Shown: piece by piece, positions 61,067-64,000 of the stretch
How the letters are laid out: the number at the start of each line of letters is the position of its first letter
Position numbering within the stretch: position 1 is the first letter of the stretch
Origin: Kiritimatiellota bacterium B12222
Lineage (GTDB): Bacteria > Verrucomicrobiota > Kiritimatiellia > SS1-B-03-39 > UBA6053
Assembly: GCA_029719485.1 (NCBI GenBank)
Contig: CP120722.1
Span: 1,736,001-1,800,000, forward strand
DNA length: 64,000 nucleotides
Reading direction: 5' to 3'
Made by a program: the position numbers and the translations under genes
Notes under the pieces: generated by a model
The model's database searches: none
What the model saw: only the letters and a program-made list of their open reading frames with translations
What the model was told of the DNA's origin: nothing

Positions 61067-61534
61067 ATGTCTATCAAACGTTTCGCACTCGGATCTATCT
61101 TATTGGCACTCTCCGTATCGGGTGGGAGAATCCATGCTGACAACGCAGTTGAAAAGAATGCCGTAAACACTAAAAACGAGGAAGTTGACCAACTTGAGCA
61201 AAAACGCGAAGCACATATAAGCGGACTTTGGAAGTTTGCATTTGCGTTAATAATTGAAAAATATCCGCAAGGACTCCCTCAAGGGTACGATCTAGATCAG
61301 CTTAAAAAGGATATAGAAGAAGACGGAACCAATTTTGATGTCGATTTTGAGAACCTCGATTGGAAGACAGATGCAAATGGAACAATCGTTCTTTTCCCAA
61401 CGGACTGCGATTATTCAGAAATCGTATTGAAAGAGAAAACTCCTACTAACGGAAAACGAGTGGTCGTTTATGCGGGTGGAAAATCGGCGATCCTAGAAGA
61501 AGTGAAAACTACCGTTACGCCACCTAAGCCATAA
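61067..61534 (+). CDS. Cassette 4: exported protein, unknown
   Basis: A 155-residue protein with a signal peptide (MSIKRFALGSILLALSVSGG, cleaved near IHADNA). The mature part is acidic and helical (DQLEQKREAHISGLWKFAFA). GAAGGA precedes ATG 61067; an in-frame start at 60995 lies inside attC 3 and was rejected. No family recognised. Confidence 0.65.
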   Translation: MSIKRFALGSILLALSVSGGRIHADNAVEKNAVNTKNEEVDQLEQKREAHISGLWKFAFALIIEKYPQGLPQGYDLDQLKKDIEEDGTNFDVDFENLDWKTDANGTIVLFPTDCDYSEIVLKEKTPTNGKRVVVYAGGKSAILEEVKTTVTPPKP

Positions 61535-61581
61535 CTCAGATCACTTACTTGAAGCCATAAAACCGAAACCGAGAAACCTGA

Positions 61582-61630
61582 GGATAACAATCCCCGCCTC
61601 CGAACCAGTCGGAGCGGGTGGACGTTCACT
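61582..61630 (+). other. attC site 4
   Basis: Starts GGATAAC, ends GTTCACT. Stem CCCGCCTCCGA / TCGGAGCGGG. Short form (49 bases), lying 8 bases before the cassette 5 start. Confidence 0.8.
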
Positions 61631-61637
61631 GGTTAAA

Positions 61638-61922
61638 ATGAATAGAATTTATCATGGTACCCATATCTTTCTTCATGAAAATGAAAATGGTGACCCATGC
61701 GTTACCACAGATGACTATGAACTCTATGACATGGTCGAAGACTATTTAATCGAAGATTGCGATCTTGATTACGAATGTCTCATTCGACATGGCTGGCCGG
61801 AGAAGGAGAACCACACGATTGAGATACAAGGTATTCTTCTGAAATCGCTTGAAGAATATATCCAAAAATTGGACTTGGGAGAAATTGAAAGAATTTATCT
61901 GATAAATAACAAACAAAAATAA
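61638..61922 (+). CDS. Cassette 5: small acidic protein, unknown
   Basis: A 94-residue very acidic protein (DDYELYDMVEDYLIEDCDLD). No family recognised. The stop is directly followed by attC 5. Very acidic small proteins can be nucleic-acid mimics, but nothing here shows this. Confidence 0.6.
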   Translation: MNRIYHGTHIFLHENENGDPCVTTDDYELYDMVEDYLIEDCDLDYECLIRHGWPEKENHTIEIQGILLKSLEEYIQKLDLGEIERIYLINNKQK

Positions 61923-61982
61923 TGTGAACAATGCGTCTAAGCGAACCGCGAGTACGCGGTCCGCTTGACTTGAGCGTTGTCC
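61923..61982 (+). other. attC site 5
   Basis: Starts TGTGAAC, ends GTTGTCC. Stem AAGCGAACCGCG / CGCGGTCCGCTT with an AGTA loop, nearly the same loop as attC 3. Confidence 0.85.
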
Positions 61983-61993
61983 CAGAAAAGAAA

Positions 61994-62308
61994 ATGAAAA
62001 GCAGATTCGAGATCTATTGCGAAATCCTATATAGAGGATTACTTGATATTCGAAACAACGGATACGCAGGCAACCCAGACCAGTGCGCAAAGCAGGCCGA
62101 TCACCTCCACAACCTACCCGAGTTGCTCAAAAACTTTGACAAAGAGGAACTCCATGATTTTTATTGGAAATGTATGAGACCTGAAGCCGATACCGAGGAG
62201 GCTAAACCATTTAAAGAGTTATGGAAAGAACTTGAGGAAGCAAAATGTGCCAAAAAAGTGGACAACAATAAAATCGTCCGAACCTCCTTCGTCGGTCCGG
62301 ACATCTAG
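61994..62308 (+). CDS. Cassette 6: small helical protein, unknown
   Basis: A 104-residue protein (MKSRFEIYCEILYRGLLDIR, then QCAKQADHLHNLPELL). Such short YRGLLDIRN-type proteins recur in cassette arrays in my experience of the family pattern, but the function is unknown. ATG 61994 chosen because the longer frame begins in attC 5. The last 15 codons are encoded by attC 6. Confidence 0.6.
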   Translation: MKSRFEIYCEILYRGLLDIRNNGYAGNPDQCAKQADHLHNLPELLKNFDKEELHDFYWKCMRPEADTEEAKPFKELWKELEEAKCAKKVDNNKIVRTSFVGPDI

Positions 62309-62317
62309 ACGTTAGGC
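62260..62317 (+). other. attC site 6
   Basis: Starts GGACAAC, ends GTTAGGC, an exact match to the right-hand core consensus. Stem GTCCGAACC / GGTCCGGAC. Confidence 0.87.
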
Positions 62318-62356
62318 CACCGTGTTACCCAAGACTTGTAGCCATCCTGAGGATGT

Positions 62357-63262
62357 ATGGAATATTATAGCGATCAAATAAATGGTTCTAAGCCTAGAGA
62401 TGTTGAGATTATCCCTCCCAATGTTTGGGGGGGAATTGTGGCATTGGTAAATGGACTGGTTGCATCTGGTGCCTTTGGAAAGTATTTCCCAGAAGAATGT
62501 CCGGATGGTCAGGGAATATACGCTACTAATGAAGAAGCTTTTAAATTAGCCCTAAATGCCGAAGTTCCAAATATTGAATATCCTTTTGTTACAAAAAAAT
62601 CAGATTCTGATGACTGGATGGCAAAGGAAGAAAAGTTCTCACCTAATTACCTTTCGGTATTGGACTTCATTCAGTTTTGCTATGAACACGTTTCAAAGCC
62701 CATTCAAGGTTCTCATCACAGCTATTTTAACCACTACCATTTGAGCTTTGATTGCGATGAAGGGAAAGATGATTTCAGGAGCAGAGTGAATCGTATTTTC
62801 TCAAGAAATGGAATTTCTTATGAGCTAAAAGATACAGGGAGTATTATCAGGTTGGCACCTGAAGTATTATCTGACGCACTGAACACTGCTAGATTCAGCA
62901 CTTCAGATTCTACTCTCAATCGAATGCTGGAAGAATCACGAGACAAATTCTTAAACCCTAACGAAACTATACGACGCGAGAGTTTAGAGCGTTTGTGGGA
63001 TGCGTGGGAAAGAATTAAAACAATACTAAATCCTGGAAATAAGAAAGCTTCAGCAACGCTTCTTCTGGAAAAGTGCGCAACCGAAGAAAACTTTAGAGAA
63101 CTATTAAACGAAGAAGCAAAAGCACTAACCACTATTGGTAATAAGTTTCATATTCGCCATAGTGAGGTTGGGCAAGTAGAGATACAAACAAGCTCTCAAA
63201 TAGATTATATATTTCATCGGTTGTTTAGCTTTATCTTGCTAGCATCTAAGAGCTTGGCCTAA
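62357..63262 (+). CDS. Cassette 7: Abi-like protein with C-terminal HEPN-like end
   Basis: A 301-residue soluble protein, much longer than the other cassette products. The C-terminus KFHIRHSEVGQVEIQTSSQI, DYIFHRLFSFILLAS matches the ending of many abortive-infection and HEPN-type proteins, in which an RxxxxH-like region cuts RNA; here RHSE gives only a partial match. The N-terminal half is alpha/beta with no motif recognised. CTGAGG precedes ATG 62357. Anti-phage defence is inference. Its stop is at the broken attC 7. Confidence 0.6.
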   Translation: MEYYSDQINGSKPRDVEIIPPNVWGGIVALVNGLVASGAFGKYFPEECPDGQGIYATNEEAFKLALNAEVPNIEYPFVTKKSDSDDWMAKEEKFSPNYLSVLDFIQFCYEHVSKPIQGSHHSYFNHYHLSFDCDEGKDDFRSRVNRIFSRNGISYELKDTGSIIRLAPEVLSDALNTARFSTSDSTLNRMLEESRDKFLNPNETIRRESLERLWDAWERIKTILNPGNKKASATLLLEKCATEENFRELLNEEAKALTTIGNKFHIRHSEVGQVEIQTSSQIDYIFHRLFSFILLASKSLA

Positions 63263-63544
63263 TCGGGTAGCCGGAGGTTTCTAGCCTCCGGCCCCCACAC
63301 CACCGTACATGCGGGTCCGCATACGGCGGTTCCTGAAAGTCGGCAGAACCAGAATGAACCGACCGAGAGTTCGGTCTCGAATCCATTCATCCAGTATCCT
63401 TAGCGTAACTTGTTACCTTTGGTGACTCCGCCGGTTCGGCATCAACGTCCCTTAGGGAAGCTACGATCCAGATACTCCTTTCAAGTTTGACCCTTCAGCG
63501 GGGTGAGGCTGTTACGACGATCAAATAACGGTTACACTCACATC
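63254..63544 (-). mobile_element. Group IIC intron remnant in attC 7
   Basis: Read on the minus strand, the sequence before 63262 contains domain V (CGCCGTATGCGGACC, CGCATGTACGGTGG, with the CGC triad typical of class IIC), domain VI (GGAGGCTAGAAACCTCC) and the end CTACCCGATT. The 3' flank AGGCC is the reverse complement of the attC start GGCCT. No reverse transcriptase is present. Upstream (63340-63544) looks like domain I material, and GTGAG at about 63544 may be the 5' end, but this edge is uncertain. Confidence 0.72.
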
Positions 63545-63600
63545 GATCCTTCCTGAGAAGTGAGGACTGATCTTTACTTTTTCCCAAACCCTCAAAGTGC

Positions 63601-63628
63601 TTGCATGCTTGTCTTGATGGTGTAATTT
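63601..63628 (+). promoter_or_regulatory. Putative toxin-antitoxin promoter
   Basis: TTGCAT (63601-63606) and TAATTT (63623-63628), 16 bases apart, just before the antitoxin ATG at 63635. Confidence 0.4.
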
Positions 63629-63634
63629 AAACAT

Positions 63635-63850
63635 ATGACTACAGCAGAACTCCATCAACTCCCCAATTTGGAAAAACTAAAAATCATTGAAGCCCTCTGG
63701 TCTGATTTGGTTCAAGATGATGCATCCCTTCCTTCACCAGCATGGCATCAGGATGAGTTACGTAAAACCGAAGAAGATTACAAAGCTGGTAAGGTAGCTT
63801 CCATTGATTGGGAAAATGCCAAAAAACAGATCCGTGCTAAAGTCGAATGA
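63635..63850 (+). CDS. Addiction-module antitoxin (unstable antitoxin family)
   Basis: A 71-residue protein of the type paired with RelE/ParE toxins: LPNLEKLKIIEALWSDLVQD, then SPAWHQDELRKTEEDY and DWENAKKQIRAKVE. It would bind and block the toxin. It overlaps the toxin gene by ATGA. No attC follows it inside the window, so whether it is a further cassette cannot be told. Confidence 0.82.
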   Translation: MTTAELHQLPNLEKLKIIEALWSDLVQDDASLPSPAWHQDELRKTEEDYKAGKVASIDWENAKKQIRAKVE

Positions 63851-64000
63851 AGGTACGGATACTCCCACCCGCAATGCAAGACATCCTTGCTGCACATGAA
63901 TTCTATAACCGACAAGAGGAAGGGCTTGGTGCCTATTTTCTGGATTGCATATTTTCCTAAATAGATTCGCTAGCCTTATATGCAGGAATTCACGCAAAGA
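63847..64000 (+). pseudogene. RelE/ParE toxin with in-frame stop, runs off window
   Basis: The frame MKVRILPPAMQDILAAHEFY, NRQEEGLGAYFLDCIFS reaches TAA at 63958-63960 but continues in the same frame as IDSLALYAGIHAK, which is the expected next block of this family. One codon (probably for Asp or Glu) has become a stop. The rest lies beyond the window. It is an inactive allele or a base-call error. Confidence 0.75.

Larger units (their letters stand above)
59972..63262 (+). mobile_element. Integron gene-cassette array without integrase
   Basis: Six attC sites (60172, 60612, 60979, 61582, 61923, 62260) separate single small genes all on the plus strand, with very short spacers. The attC sites share AACAAT at the left, ACGTT at the right and GAACC...GGTCC stems. 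No intI gene is present here, so this is a cluster of attC sites lacking integrase. A seventh attC start (GGCCTAA) is broken by a group IIC intron. Confidence 0.88.

Noticed and set aside
63263-63640. Intron-encoded reverse transcriptase
   Set aside because: No RT motif in any frame; only non-coding intron domains remain.

Overview
The window reads as a chromosomal segment of a Gram-negative bacterium of the PVC group, most probably Verrucomicrobiota. The pointers are two proteins with PEP-CTERM tails (one with autotransporter-type beta-strand repeats), a sulfatase, a M56/BlaR1 signalling protein with carboxypeptidase-regulatory repeats, a GH113-like hydrolase beside a LacI regulator, DUF3581 and FolE2, and heavy short-repeat content. 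The assignment is inference from gene content; no rRNA or tRNA gene was found.

Layout. 1-5 kb: polar amino-acid ABC transporter (the binding protein is cut by the window start), a membrane-anchored hydrolase, a histidine-kinase-like ATPase and GabD. 5-8.6 kb: an SOS locus in which umuD and umuC are separated by heptamer and ~111-bp tandem arrays surrounding a four-helix-bundle (S23) gene. 8.8-21.9 kb: housekeeping genes (ClpX-like ATPase with a duplicated C-terminal domain, DUF192, purA-uppS-cdsA-mazG, a small glycosyltransferase/FkbM cluster, mgtE, folE2). 22-26.2 kb: a BlaI/M56 pair on the minus strand with two operator dyads, flanked on the far side by a duplicated scrap of the preceding gene, then VapBC. 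26.3-32.8 kb: sulfatase, UDG-family protein, gltX, glnS, panE. 32.9-35 kb: tandem repeats, the last 21 codons of an integron integrase, and a pair of related ~70-bp sequences.

35-59 kb: PEP-CTERM autotransporter, thrC, a nucleobase uptake cluster (two NCS2 permeases around a Tsx-like porin), lipocalin, DUF3581, lexA, efp-epmA, LacI/PEP-CTERM/GH113-like locus, gnd-SDR, a second S23 gene framed by a near-perfect 38-bp inverted repeat, HAD, RluA-type synthase, and a coupled pair of GNAT genes, the second fused to an esterase. 59.9-63.3 kb: an integron cassette array (six attC sites, about seven cassettes, no integrase in place) whose seventh attC is interrupted by the 3' end of an antisense group IIC intron. 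The window ends in a type II toxin-antitoxin pair whose toxin has an in-frame stop.

The strongest candidates for new biology are the cassette array with its intron, the distant integrase scrap with paired flanking sequences, and the repeated link between S23 four-helix-bundle genes and short hexamer or heptamer repeats.
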